From the NCBI RefSeq assembly GCF_000972705.2, contig NZ_LATL02000347.1, positions 1 through 28,129 of the forward strand: 28,129 bases of DNA, written 5' to 3'. Made by a program: the position numbers and the translations under genes. Under the pieces are notes generated by a model, which worked only from the letters and a program-made list of their open reading frames with translations, was not told the origin of the DNA and searched no databases. This document shows positions 9,126 to 17,810 of the stretch, piece by piece. Numbering within the stretch: position 1 is the first letter of the stretch; each line of letters opens with the position of its first letter. This stretch comes from Limnoraphis robusta CS-951 (GTDB lineage: Bacteria; Cyanobacteriota; Cyanobacteriia; Cyanobacteriales; Microcoleaceae).

Positions 9126-9282
9126 TGTGGGGGGCAGGTTTATGTAGGTTCCTTCAGGGAAAACATACATAAGTATGGAACCCGCCCCTACAAAACTGTT
9201 CACTGTGGGGGGCGGGTTTATGTAGGTTCCTTCAGGGAAAACATACATTAAATATGGAACCCGCCCCTACAAAACTGTTCAC
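9126..9282. repeat. Tandem duplication of a 78/79-bp palindromic element
   Basis: Two near-identical copies (9126-9203 and 9204-9282) stand head to tail between the ylqD-like and E2 genes. The second has a perfect 10-bp inverted repeat, GGGGCGGGTT at 9209-9218 and AACCCGCCCC at 9258-9267; the first has one mismatch (GGGGCAGGTT). They differ at only a few bases, so the duplication looks recent. The surrounding 9006-9306 holds no other gene. Related arms occur at 24333-24383 and 28017-28094. Confidence 0.85.
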
Positions 9283-9306
9283 TGATTAGTGTTCACTGGT
9301 CACTGT

Positions 9307-9756
9307 TTAAATCTCGCCGCGAATCTCCTCAATCACCCCATCACGTAAGATGACTTCTACCTGCATTTTACGAATGAGATTATCACCCTTTTCAACAGCA
9401 AATACACTTTCAATCTGCCCTTGACTCACTTCTTGTTCGAGTTCTAAAGTTTGAATTTGTTGCAGTTGTTGTAAGCTTTGATTTTTTTGATCAAGAAACT
9501 TACTTTTCTGTTCATTCATCTGAACTTGAATAGTATCAATTTGCTGCATGACTTCAGGGCCAGGAGGATGAATAGTCTGCTTTCTTAACTCCGCAATCAT
9601 GCGTTGTCCTTGCATTTCTAGCTGCTGCAACTGACTATCAAGCTGATTAATTTGAGCTTGAAGTTGCTGTTGAGCTTCTTCTCTCCATCGGGGTGTAACA
9701 ACCGCTTTGACATTAATCGCTCGTTTGAGAAGGAGTTGATTGTTCGAGATATCCAT
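9307..9756 (-). CDS. YlqD-like coiled-coil protein
   Basis: This 149-residue protein resembles the YlqD family: LLLKRAINVKAVVTPRWREEAQQQLQAQI at the N-terminus, a long Gln/Leu-rich coiled coil (about residues 22-105) and a short C-terminal beta segment (GDNLIRKMQVEVILRDGVIEEI). Function is unknown. It has no signal peptide or membrane span, so it is probably cytoplasmic. The ATG at 9756 is the first in frame. The same 15-base word (ACTGGTCACTGTTTA) overlaps its stop codon and recurs just after the next upstream gene. Assignment is by N-terminal pattern and coiled-coil layout. Confidence 0.72.
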   Translation of the reverse strand: MDISNNQLLLKRAINVKAVVTPRWREEAQQQLQAQINQLDSQLQQLEMQGQRMIAELRKQTIHPPGPEVMQQIDTIQVQMNEQKSKFLDQKNQSLQQLQQIQTLELEQEVSQGQIESVFAVEKGDNLIRKMQVEVILRDGVIEEIRGEI

Positions 9757-9925
9757 GAGTATGTTGCCTGTTTATTGTCCTTGTCATTCAAAACAGATAA
9801 TAACCGAAAAAACAGATGATCTAGAGATTTTTACAGTGATCAGTTTTAACATCACTGGTACGAGCAATTCATAAATTGCCCCTACAACACTGATTACTGG
9901 TCACTGTTTACTGGTGGTCACTGTC

Positions 9926-11878
9926 TTAATACATTGCGTCAATCATATCGCGGTAACGTTCCATTACGACAGGACGCTTGATCTTCAGGGTTTGAGTCAA
10001 CATCCCATTTTCCATCGTAAAGGGTTCTAAAATCAAGCGAAACGGCCCAATGCGATCATCAATGCGATAACTCGGACGGTTCTTTACCTCTCGGTTTAAC
10101 TCCTTGCGGAATAAGTCTTGAACTGGGGGACTTTCAAGATCGAGGGCTTCGTTGTCGTTTACAGACTCGGAATTTGGTAATTTCAATTTCAGATTTTGAC
10201 TATTGGCCCATTTTTCCAACGCATCAAAGTTCGGTACAATTAACGCACCCAACACTTTTTGATCCTGGCCGACTAAAACCATTTGATCAATATAGGGACT
10301 ACGAATACAAGCATCTTCAATCGGCTGCGGTTCGATATTTTCCCCATTACTCAAGACAATCGTATCCTTCGCCCGACCTGTCAATACCAAATCATTCTGT
10401 CGGCTTAACCAGCCTAAATCTCCCGTATCAAACCATCCTTCTGGATCAATCGCTTTAGCGGTGGCTTCTGGGTTTTCAAAATACCCCTTCATAATCTGCG
10501 GCCCCCGTGCCAACACCACACCCTTTTCCTGGCGAGGTAGAACTTGCCGCGTTTCAGGATCAACGATCCGAATTTCGGTTTGCGGAATCGGTTTTCCGGC
10601 TGAACCCCGTAGGTTATGCAATGGACGCCGAGCTGTTAATACCGGGGAAGTCTCTGTTAAGCCATATCCCACTAACAAATCAACCCCGACAATCTCATAA
10701 AACATCTCTAGGTGCATCGCCAGAGAACCGCCACCACTAATGGCAAATTTAAACTCTCCGCCTGTCGCCGCCCGAATTTTTTGGTAAACCAATCGATCCG
10801 CTAACCGATGTAAAGGCGTCAACAGTCCCATTTGTAAACGAGCGCTCGCTTTTTCCATCCCCGAAGGCGATTTTGCATCCAGGGTTAATCCATTAACCCG
10901 ACGACGCGCCAAAACATACCGTTCACTAACGTTAAAACAGAATTTAGCAATCTTTTGACGACTTGCAGGTTGTTCGCTTAACTGTTTTTGAGCGGCTTCA
11001 TAAATCGATTCCCAAATGCGGGGAACGCTGGTCATATAACGCGGCTTAAATTCTTTGAGATCCCGCTTAAAATAGCGAATACTACTATAAACCTGAGTAC
11101 AGCCTTGCGATAAAAAGAAATATTGTCCAGTCCGTCCGAAGCTGTGCCAAGTCGGAAGTAGACTCAAAACACAGTCGCCAACTTCCGGTTGAAGAAAATC
11201 AGGAATAGCCTTAAGTTGATGCAGCAAATTACCATGAGTCAGCATCACCCCTTTCGGTTTTCCGGTGGTTCCCGAAGTGTACAGCAATGTTGCCAGACTA
11301 TCTTGACCAGAAATCCTGGGTATTCTCAGGGTGAAATCTCCTCCCTTATTCAAAAGTTGGGAAAAGTTCAATACAGGTATGCTGGGAATTTCACTCGGAT
11401 CGGGTTCTTCATCGGACAGCAATACAATAAACTTGATCGGCAGATCTTCAATACTTGATCGCAAACGTTTCAGTAAATTCAGATCTTCAACGACTAACCC
11501 AACACTGCCGCTATCTTTGAGAATATAAACTAATTCTGCCGGATCGGCCGTCGCCCCCCGCACGACATCAGCAGCCCCAACCGTCATAATTCCTTGATCG
11601 GCGATCATCCAACGAGGACTATCATCAGCAAATAAGGCAATTCGACTCGGTAAGGCATCCTCACTAACCGCTTCTACCCCTAAAGTTTGCAGTCCGGCGG
11701 CAAATTGTTGAATTTGTAGCCAGAGTTCACTATAGCTGAGTATCACTTCCGGTTGGGAGTGGGGGTCGTGTAGGGCTATTCCTTGACCGACTTTTTTGGC
11801 TAAAATCGGCCAAATTTCCGGTAGAGATTGAATCGAAGTGTAGTTAAGATCGGATGAGGGGGGCTTATTCATAGACAT
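9926..11878 (-). CDS. aas: AMP-dependent long-chain acyl-CoA / acyl-ACP synthetase
   Basis: This is an ANL-superfamily adenylating enzyme of about 650 residues. It has the ATP-binding P-loop YTSGTTGKPKGVMLTHGN, the A5 motif GYGLTETSPVL, GWFDTGDLGWL (A7) and KDTIVLSNGENIEP (A8-like). In cyanobacteria the single enzyme of this type activates free fatty acids with ATP and loads them on acyl carrier protein, recycling fatty acids at the membrane. The length and insertions match that group rather than short-chain synthetases. I chose ATG 11878; the frame extends to a TTG at 11890, and another ATG lies at 11872. No clear Shine-Dalgarno is visible. ACP versus CoA preference is inferred from the lineage. 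Confidence 0.92.
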   Translation of the reverse strand: MSMNKPPSSDLNYTSIQSLPEIWPILAKKVGQGIALHDPHSQPEVILSYSELWLQIQQFAAGLQTLGVEAVSEDALPSRIALFADDSPRWMIADQGIMTVGAADVVRGATADPAELVYILKDSGSVGLVVEDLNLLKRLRSSIEDLPIKFIVLLSDEEPDPSEIPSIPVLNFSQLLNKGGDFTLRIPRISGQDSLATLLYTSGTTGKPKGVMLTHGNLLHQLKAIPDFLQPEVGDCVLSLLPTWHSFGRTGQYFFLSQGCTQVYSSIRYFKRDLKEFKPRYMTSVPRIWESIYEAAQKQLSEQPASRQKIAKFCFNVSERYVLARRRVNGLTLDAKSPSGMEKASARLQMGLLTPLHRLADRLVYQKIRAATGGEFKFAISGGGSLAMHLEMFYEIVGVDLLVGYGLTETSPVLTARRPLHNLRGSAGKPIPQTEIRIVDPETRQVLPRQEKGVVLARGPQIMKGYFENPEATAKAIDPEGWFDTGDLGWLSRQNDLVLTGRAKDTIVLSNGENIEPQPIEDACIRSPYIDQMVLVGQDQKVLGALIVPNFDALEKWANSQNLKLKLPNSESVNDNEALDLESPPVQDLFRKELNREVKNRPSYRIDDRIGPFRLILEPFTMENGMLTQTLKIKRPVVMERYRDMIDAMY

Positions 11879-12029
11879 TGATTGTAACAAATAGGTTTAT
11901 TTAACGCTTTGGAATCAGTTTACAACGATGATCGGTTGGTAACTGCTTCCTTTCAACTATCCTATCTCTAACTCAAGGATGAGGAATTAAGACTGAGGAC
12001 AGATTTTTATCCGTCATTGAAGTTGAGAA

Positions 12030-13358
12030 TCAATCAAATTTTAAAGCTTGACCCCGGACTTCGGTTTTTAACTGACCTCGATCATAAACGATTTGACCGC
12101 CGACAATAGTAAATACAGGCCATCCGGTGAGGTTCCAACCTTCAAAGGGACTCCAGCCACATTTCGTCAGAAGTTGTTCGGCTAAAACCGGACGATAGGT
12201 GTTTAAATCTACTAACACTAAATCCGCATCATAACCCGGAGCGATCGCGCCTTTATTGGGGATTTTATAATGTTTGGCGACGGCGGTAGACATCCAATGA
12301 GCAACTTGAGCAATTGTACAACAGCCTTGTTCGGCTTGGGTTAACATTAACGGTAAGGATGTCTCAACTCCAGGCATTCCCGAGGGAGAATTGGGATATT
12401 GTTGGGCTTTTTCTTCTAAAGTATGCGGTGCGTGATCGGTGGCAATAAAATCAATTACCCCATCCCGTAAAGCTTGCCATAATATTTGATTATCTTCCGG
12501 CGATCGCAAGGGGGGATTCATCTGGGCTTTTGTTCCTATTTTTTCATAGGCGCTGGTATTGAGAAGTAAGTGTTGAGGGGTGACTTCTGCTGTCACCCAA
12601 GCGGGTTTTTCTTGTCGTAAAAATTCGGCTTCTTCTCCCGTAGAAAGATGTAATATATGCAGTCTTCGTTGATATTTTTTAGAGAGTTTGACCGCTAATT
12701 TTGTGGCGAGTAAGGCGGCTTGATTATCTTGAATTTGAGAATGAATGGCTGGATCGGAAATTCCGGCAAATTCTTGACGACGTTGATTAATTCGGGCTTG
12801 ATCTTCTGCATGAACGGCAATTAAGCGATCGCCTTTAGCAAAGATTTCTTCTAAAATCGCTTCTTGATCGACTAATAACGGCCCTTTCATTGACCCCATG
12901 AAAATTTTAATTCCCGGAGTTGGATTAACGGTTAATAAATCTTCTAAATTCTCCCCCGTCGCCCCAATAAAAAAGCCATAATTGACTAAACATTTTTGAC
13001 TCCCTCGAAATAATTTATCATCTAAAGCCGCTTGATTCGTCGTCAGAGGGCGAGTATTTGGCATTTCTAAAAAAGAGGTGACACCGCCCTTTGCACAAGC
13101 ACAACTCGCCGTAAATAAATCTTCTTTATGTTCTAATCCGGGTTCTCGGAAGTGAACCTGCGGATCAATCACTCCCGGCAACAAAGTCAAACCTTGGGCA
13201 TCAATTTCTAAAACATTGGGTTCGGCTGGATCATAGTCAACATCTACCCCAACTTCGACAATTTGAGAACCCTGAACTTTGACATCTCCTAACAACAATT
13301 CACCATCCGGTAGGATAATTGTCGCTCGACGAATCAACAAACAGGTATGTTCAGACAT
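12030..13358 (-). CDS. pyrC: Dihydroorotase
   Basis: This 442-residue amidohydrolase interconverts carbamoyl-aspartate and dihydroorotate in pyrimidine synthesis. Visible active-site elements are DPQVHFREPG (Q67, H69, substrate-binding R71), the probable carboxylated lysine K151 in GIKIFMGS, H183 in HAEDQ, H237 in HILHLST, and D308 in TDHAPHT. The first His of the usual HxH is Gln here; this form occurs in a known class of bacterial dihydroorotases, so I do not treat it as damage. The C-terminus closes with the family GWNLTGWP...VYDRG segment. The ATG at 13358 is the family-consistent start. A degenerate paralogue lies about 1.6 kb away at 14940-16229. Confidence 0.95.
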   Translation of the reverse strand: MSEHTCLLIRRATIILPDGELLLGDVKVQGSQIVEVGVDVDYDPAEPNVLEIDAQGLTLLPGVIDPQVHFREPGLEHKEDLFTASCACAKGGVTSFLEMPNTRPLTTNQAALDDKLFRGSQKCLVNYGFFIGATGENLEDLLTVNPTPGIKIFMGSMKGPLLVDQEAILEEIFAKGDRLIAVHAEDQARINQRRQEFAGISDPAIHSQIQDNQAALLATKLAVKLSKKYQRRLHILHLSTGEEAEFLRQEKPAWVTAEVTPQHLLLNTSAYEKIGTKAQMNPPLRSPEDNQILWQALRDGVIDFIATDHAPHTLEEKAQQYPNSPSGMPGVETSLPLMLTQAEQGCCTIAQVAHWMSTAVAKHYKIPNKGAIAPGYDADLVLVDLNTYRPVLAEQLLTKCGWSPFEGWNLTGWPVFTIVGGQIVYDRGQLKTEVRGQALKFD

Positions 13359-13771
13359 AGTATTACATTTTTTGAGCGTTAACCGTGTTTTTAGTTTACA
13401 GTGATTACGGTATCGGGCGGGTTTATATCGGTGATCTAATAAATCTTTGGAGAAGCTGCCCCTAGACAGTACCCAGTACCCTGTCCCCTAATCCGGCGTT
13501 CCCTGACACCGGAACCTTTGTAAACTTTTAGAGTCTAGAGGATATGGGCGATCACTCACTCAATTTGGTAGGATGGATTACATAACAGACTAAAATTCAA
13601 GTGTACAACAGACATTAGATGATTCAGTGAACCAAAAATCTGAGCTTTAATTGAGTTAAGGCTTGGACAGTATAGCGATTTCTGCACTATAATTCACTTT
13701 ACCATTACTAAAACTCAAAATTTCGGCTTCGCATTCCTAACCATTCTTAACTGCCCTTTGAAATACGGCCT
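13359..13771. other. Divergent intergenic region between pyrC and lepB
   Basis: These 413 bases carry no convincing gene. They hold the pyrC and lepB promoters, a fragment of the GGGCGGGTTTAT repeat near 13416-13426 and a short hairpin (GTTCC/GGAAC) near 13500-13516. Nothing else is recognised. Confidence 0.6.
13663..13693 (+). promoter_or_regulatory. Candidate sigma70-type promoter for lepB
   Basis: TTGGAC (13663-13668) and a perfect TATAAT (13688-13693) are 19 bases apart, giving a predicted start near 13700 and a leader of about 70 bases before the lepB ATG. The spacing is at the long end, so this is a plausible but unproven call. Confidence 0.35.
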
Positions 13772-14392
13772 ATGAGTAGCCTTCCAAATCAAGAGCCACA
13801 TAATCATCATTCACCTCAAGACCATTCAGAAAATGCCTGGATTGAGGGATTTAAAACGATTGGGCTAAGTATCATTTTAGCTTTGGGGATTCGCACCTTC
13901 GTCGCGGAAGCGCGTTATATTCCTTCTGGGTCAATGTTACCGACTTTAGAAATAAACGATCGCCTGATTATTGATAAACTGGGGTATAAGTTTCAAGATC
14001 CTGACCGGGGAGATGTCGTTGTTTTCTCTCCGACTGATCAACTCAAAACCCAGTACAAAGACGCCTTTATCAAGCGGATTATCGGTTTACCGGGTGAAAC
14101 GGTTGAAGTTCGTGATGGACTGGTTTTCGTTAATGGTCAGCCATTGACGGAAAAATACATCGCTGAAGAACCGCAATACAACTGGGGGCCTGAAACGGTA
14201 CCCGAAGATCAGTATTTGGTTCTCGGAGATAACCGTAATAACAGTTATGACAGTCACTATTGGGGATTTGTCCCTCGTGATCATATCATTGGTCGGGCGG
14301 TAGTGCGGTTCTGGCCACCGAATCGGGTGGGAGGATTAGACGAAGTTCCTTTATATGCAGCTCCGCTCTCAGAAACCTACAATAATCAGTAA
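13772..14392 (+). CDS. lepB: Signal peptidase I
   Basis: This 206-residue membrane-anchored serine protease removes signal peptides from exported and thylakoid-lumen proteins. A single N-terminal membrane span (about residues 28-46) precedes the catalytic Ser54 in [10 protein letters not shown]. Catalytic Lys101 lies in [11 protein letters not shown], and box [19 protein letters not shown], is intact. The length is typical of cyanobacterial enzymes with one anchor. The first 20 residues are His/Ser/Gln-rich and cytoplasmic. The CowN-like gene follows 76-88 bp downstream on the same strand. The ATG is the first in frame after the candidate promoter. Confidence 0.95.
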   Translation: MSSLPNQEPHNHHSPQDHSENAWIEGFKTIGLSIILALGIRTFVAEARYIPSGSMLPTLEINDRLIIDKLGYKFQDPDRGDVVVFSPTDQLKTQYKDAFIKRIIGLPGETVEVRDGLVFVNGQPLTEKYIAEEPQYNWGPETVPEDQYLVLGDNRNNSYDSHYWGFVPRDHIIGRAVVRFWPPNRVGGLDEVPLYAAPLSETYNNQ

Positions 14393-14468
14393 AATCTAGA
14401 AATTTCTGATTATCTGTTCTGTTCGATCCTTCAGTTTAGAGATCTTCCCCGGATTGTCATCTAAGATC

Positions 14469-14768
14469 ATGAAAGTTCCCATGACTTCAGATAAAAAACT
14501 AGACCGTTACATCACTTTTAAAGATATCGACTGCGATCGCCTTGCCCGGAGACTGGTTGACCGTATTGAGTATTATCTTGATCATTCATCTGAACCGAGT
14601 TCTTGGTTGGAATATTTCAAGATGAAATTGGTTGAACGTCAGAAAATGGGACAAGATGAACTTTTTTTCGTCGGTAGCCAAGTGAATAGTATTCGCGCTT
14701 TGTTTGAGCAATTTGAAGATGTTGAAGCATTGAATTTACTCGATCAGGTTGAAGAAGATTGCTGTTAA
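14469..14768 (+). CDS. cowN: CowN-like protein (sustains N2 fixation under CO)
   Basis: This is a small cytoplasmic protein of 95-99 residues. The core DRYITFKDIDCDRLARRLVD, then SWLEYFKMKLVERQK, GQDELFFVGSQVNSIRALFEQF and the C-terminal LLDQVEEDCC follow the CowN family pattern as I know it from Rhodospirillum and Gluconacetobacter. Those proteins protect nitrogenase from carbon monoxide. The terminal Cys-Cys is a family feature. Starts are possible at ATG 14469 or ATG 14481 (the latter gives MTSDKKLDRY, nearest the family N-terminus); a TTG at 14454 is also in frame. No nif genes lie in the window, so the function here is inferred by family. Confidence 0.82.
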   Translation: MKVPMTSDKKLDRYITFKDIDCDRLARRLVDRIEYYLDHSSEPSSWLEYFKMKLVERQKMGQDELFFVGSQVNSIRALFEQFEDVEALNLLDQVEEDCC

Positions 14769-14939
14769 ACGGCTTGGAATCAAATTTGTTGGTTAGAAGC
14801 GATCTGAGGTTAGATAACGGGCGCAAGATAATAGGTATTACGTCCGTTGAGTTTAGCTTGCTAGAGAGCTTCATTTTAGTTCACTGTTGACGGATAAACC
14901 CGCCCGAAGTGTGAATTAATCCCGAAATGATGACCCAAA

Positions 14940-16229
14940 TTATGGAGTATAGGTTCTCACCACTTTACCTGTGATTTCTTGTCTCATCCAAGGCGTATTC
15001 ACCGACAAAGATTTTAAAGTTTTTGCGGCTACTTTCCAAGGAGTTTGAGGGGAAAATAATGTCAGTTCCGCCGGTTGACCTACAGCAATCTTTGAGGGTT
15101 TTTGTCCGAGACATTTTAACGGCTTTGTACTTAAAGCTTGCCATAATTCCAAAGCCGACCACTGACCCGAACTGACAAATGTTTGCCACAATAACGGTAA
15201 AGCTAATTCTAAGCCGATTGTCCCGGCTGGCGCATCTGCAAAAGCAACGGTTTTTTCTTCGTAGGTGTAGGGCGTATGATCAATGGCGATCGCATCAATT
15301 ATACCATCTTTTACCCCTTGAATTAAAGCGATTTGATCTTCTGGATTTCCCAAAGGTGGATCTAGGTTTAAATGAGGGTCGTAAGGCGTGAAGTTAAAGG
15401 GTAAAATCTGCTTTTTACCGCTAATGGCTTGAGTATTGAGTAATAAATGCAGCCAAGTTGTACTCGCTGTAATTGGTAAATTTCTAGCTTTAGCTTCCCG
15501 AATTAATTCTACACTACGAGCGGTTGAAACTCGCATTAAATGAACAGGGGTTTTTGTGGCAGCGACGATTTCTAATACGGTTGAAATGGCTGTTGTTTCG
15601 GCATAAGCAGGTATTCCTGGTAAACCGCTTAAAATCGATTCATTTCCTTCTCGCATCACGCCATTACTCACCAGTTGGCGATCGCAACAATATAATGCGA
15701 TGGGTTTATTAAAAGGTTTAAGATATTCCAGTAACCGTCGCAATAACATTAAATCTTGAACAGGTTGACCATCAGCAAAACCGATTATTTCAGTGGTTGC
15801 TAATTCCGCCAGTTGACTCATTTTTTTTCCGGCGACACTTTGGGTTAAAGCACCCCAAAGATAAACTTGAAAACCTGTTTTACTTTGAGCTTGGTGATGA
15901 ATTAAACTAACAGTAGCGGGATTATCTATAGGCGGAACAGAATCCGGTAAAATAGATAATCGGGTAAATCCTCCAGCAGTGGCGGCGTCAATTAGAGAAG
16001 AAATGGTTTCTCTTTCTTCAAAACCGGGTTCTCCTGTGTGACTGTACAAGTCTACTAAACCGGGGCCTAATATGAACCCTTTAGCGTCTCGAATTTCCAC
16101 ATCAGACGATGGAGAAATATTAGGTTGAATGGCGTTAATGAAACCATCTTGAATTAAAATATCTGTAACGGTATCAGTTGCTAATTCGGGATCAAGTATT
16201 CTGACGTTTTGTAGCAGTTCACTACTCAT
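14940..16229 (-). CDS. Dihydroorotase-like protein with degenerate active site (PyrC paralogue)
   Basis: This 429-residue protein aligns along its length with dihydroorotase, including DHTPYTYEEK (D317) and a C-terminal amidohydrolase beta segment. It lacks most catalytic residues. DPQVHFREPG of PyrC corresponds to DLYSHTGEPG here: H64 remains, but the substrate arginine is Gly66. The carboxylated lysine is missing (EIIGFADG), HAED is YCCD (Tyr180), and the HxxxHLST histidine is Arg234. It therefore probably does not bind the normal metal pair. Non-catalytic PyrC-like subunits (PyrC') are known to scaffold aspartate transcarbamoylase in some bacteria, so a structural role is a fair inference. 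Databases will often call it dihydroorotase. Confidence 0.88.
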   Translation of the reverse strand: MSSELLQNVRILDPELATDTVTDILIQDGFINAIQPNISPSSDVEIRDAKGFILGPGLVDLYSHTGEPGFEERETISSLIDAATAGGFTRLSILPDSVPPIDNPATVSLIHHQAQSKTGFQVYLWGALTQSVAGKKMSQLAELATTEIIGFADGQPVQDLMLLRRLLEYLKPFNKPIALYCCDRQLVSNGVMREGNESILSGLPGIPAYAETTAISTVLEIVAATKTPVHLMRVSTARSVELIREAKARNLPITASTTWLHLLLNTQAISGKKQILPFNFTPYDPHLNLDPPLGNPEDQIALIQGVKDGIIDAIAIDHTPYTYEEKTVAFADAPAGTIGLELALPLLWQTFVSSGQWSALELWQALSTKPLKCLGQKPSKIAVGQPAELTLFSPQTPWKVAAKTLKSLSVNTPWMRQEITGKVVRTYTP

Positions 16230-16262
16230 AATTTAATTAGTTATTTTTGACTTTTGATTTCT

Positions 16263-16282
16263 GGGCGCAAGCAAGAGCGCCC
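16263..16282. repeat. GGGCGC inverted repeat between phosphatase and PyrC-like genes
   Basis: GGGCGC (16263-16268) and GCGCCC (16277-16282) form a 6-bp hairpin with an 8-base loop, followed by CCTAC as in the other GC-rich intergenic repeats. It sits just after the phosphatase stop on the minus strand but lacks a T-run, so termination is uncertain. Confidence 0.45.
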
Positions 16283-16287
16283 CTACT

Positions 16288-17646
16288 TTATAAGGCTCCG
16301 GCGGCTGTTTTATCTAGAATACCCTCAAATAAATGAGTGGTAATATTAGAAGCTTGTAAAACAGGATCACCGTTAATTCCATTAGGATAGTCAATCACTG
16401 TAACCGCCCCATTCCCTTGTTTAAAGTTCCAGAAATGTTCAGGAGGTAAGTTAAAAAGTTGAGCCAGAATTGCTTTATTAATCGCATCGTGAGCGACTAC
16501 AATTCCAGTAACAGGTTGTTGATCATAAGCTTTAACAATCCGCTCCCAAGCTAGTTTTGATCGAGTCCAAATTTGTTGTAAATTCTCTCCTTCTGGCATT
16601 TGTACAGTTTCCGGGGCGATTCTCCACTGTTGCAAAAGTCCGGGATAAAGCTGTTCAATTTGAGCTTCAAATTTACCTTCCCATAATCCATGACTAATTT
16701 CCCACAAATCCCGATCAAATTGTAACTCGATTTCGGGATGATATTGGAGAATAATTTCAGCCGTTTCTTTGGGACGCAATAACGAACTACTGAAGGCAAA
16801 ATCGAGTTTAACGTTTTTGAGAAATTCGGCGGCTTTCTGGGCTTGTTCTCGACCATTATCATTTAAAGGAACATCTATTTGTCCTTGAAATTGTCCGTTG
16901 CGGTTCCATTCCGTTTCCCCATGTCGAACTAACAAAATTCTCGGCCCTTTGTGTTCAGGTCTCACCGAAGGAAATGGGTTTCCAACGTGGCTTGTCAGGT
17001 TCATAGACTGAAGTTGAACCGAAGCGGGTTTAGGAAGTTCTCCGGCTGTGACGTCTGAAAAGTTTAAAACACTAATTCCACAGTTAGACTGTTGAATGGA
17101 TTGATAATATTTAGCTTCGATGCTTAAAGCCGTGGCAATTAATGAGCGATTAATGCCATTATGAGCTACAATTAAAACAGTTTGATCTTGATGACGAGCT
17201 AAAGTTTCTCGCCAAAATTGTCGGGCTTGTTCAAAGACTGCTAAGACTGGAAAATGCTTTCGTTCTCCATCCGGTTCAGAGAGAAGCATAAAAAATTCGT
17301 CAGGGCGTTCATGCCAACATTGATAGTCTTCGGGATATTTTTCGATAGCGTCTTGACGCAGTAAACCCGCCCACAGAGGAAGATCAATTTCCATCAAAAG
17401 TTCGGTGGGTTGAAGTGGCGGCGGTGTTTTCAAGCGTGAAACAATGAGTTCAGCCGTTTGTTTAGCACGTTTGAGAGGGCTACAATAAATCGCATCAAAT
17501 GTTAAATTAGCCAGAGTATCGCCAACCTGATAAGCTGCGTTACAGCCTTTTTCAGTTAAAACAGAATCATCGAGGCGTCCTTGAATACGGTGTTGAGCAT
17601 TATAGGTACTCTGACCATGACGGACAAGAATTACACGGGTTGTCAT
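16288..17646 (-). CDS. Tandem-domain histidine phosphatase (phosphoglycerate mutase-like)
   Basis: Two complete histidine phosphatase domains sit in one chain of about 452 residues. The first has LVRHGQSTYN at its N-terminus, LPLWAG and VAHNGINR. The second has LVRHGETEWN, ISHGLWEG and VAHDAINK. Each RHG supplies the phosphorylated histidine, and both second histidines are present, so both halves look catalytically competent. The substrate is unknown; the family covers phosphoglycerate mutases and various phosphatases. I chose ATG 17646 (MTTRVILVRHG), the usual family start. The frame is open to a GTG at 17730, which would add 28 residues with a short hydrophobic stretch. The AI-2E-type gene is 80-165 bp upstream. 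Confidence 0.9.
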   Translation of the reverse strand: MTTRVILVRHGQSTYNAQHRIQGRLDDSVLTEKGCNAAYQVGDTLANLTFDAIYCSPLKRAKQTAELIVSRLKTPPPLQPTELLMEIDLPLWAGLLRQDAIEKYPEDYQCWHERPDEFFMLLSEPDGERKHFPVLAVFEQARQFWRETLARHQDQTVLIVAHNGINRSLIATALSIEAKYYQSIQQSNCGISVLNFSDVTAGELPKPASVQLQSMNLTSHVGNPFPSVRPEHKGPRILLVRHGETEWNRNGQFQGQIDVPLNDNGREQAQKAAEFLKNVKLDFAFSSSLLRPKETAEIILQYHPEIELQFDRDLWEISHGLWEGKFEAQIEQLYPGLLQQWRIAPETVQMPEGENLQQIWTRSKLAWERIVKAYDQQPVTGIVVAHDAINKAILAQLFNLPPEHFWNFKQGNGAVTVIDYPNGINGDPVLQASNITTHLFEGILDKTAAGAL

Positions 17647-17750
17647 CTGGGTTTGTGGATGTGTGATGGTTGAACAAGTAAAGCTGATTAAAGCCAGAAG
17701 CATTTTACCGTGTTTTTGTAACCCGCTCACATTGGAAGTTCAACTCAAAT

Positions 17751-17780
17751 ACCCAGTTTCTTCGAGACAGGGGTTTTTTT
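17751..17780. repeat. Degenerate AAACCGGGTTTCT-type palindrome
   Basis: The stretch begins ACCCAGTTTCTTCGAGACAG and ends in seven T. It resembles the palindrome at 7599-7631, but the arms no longer pair fully. It lies between the AI-2E-type gene and the phosphatase gene and may be a decayed copy. Confidence 0.45.
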
Positions 17781-17810
17781 CAAAAGGTTTTTTCAAAATT
17801 TGGAGTTCTA

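Noticed and set aside
12030..13358. Gln for the first His of the HxH motif in PyrC as a sign of inactivation
   Set aside because: The DxQVHFREPG form occurs in a recognised bacterial dihydroorotase class, and all other catalytic residues are present.
14617..14874. Minus-strand frame of 85 codons
   Set aside because: It is mostly antisense to the CowN-like gene and looks like a shadow.
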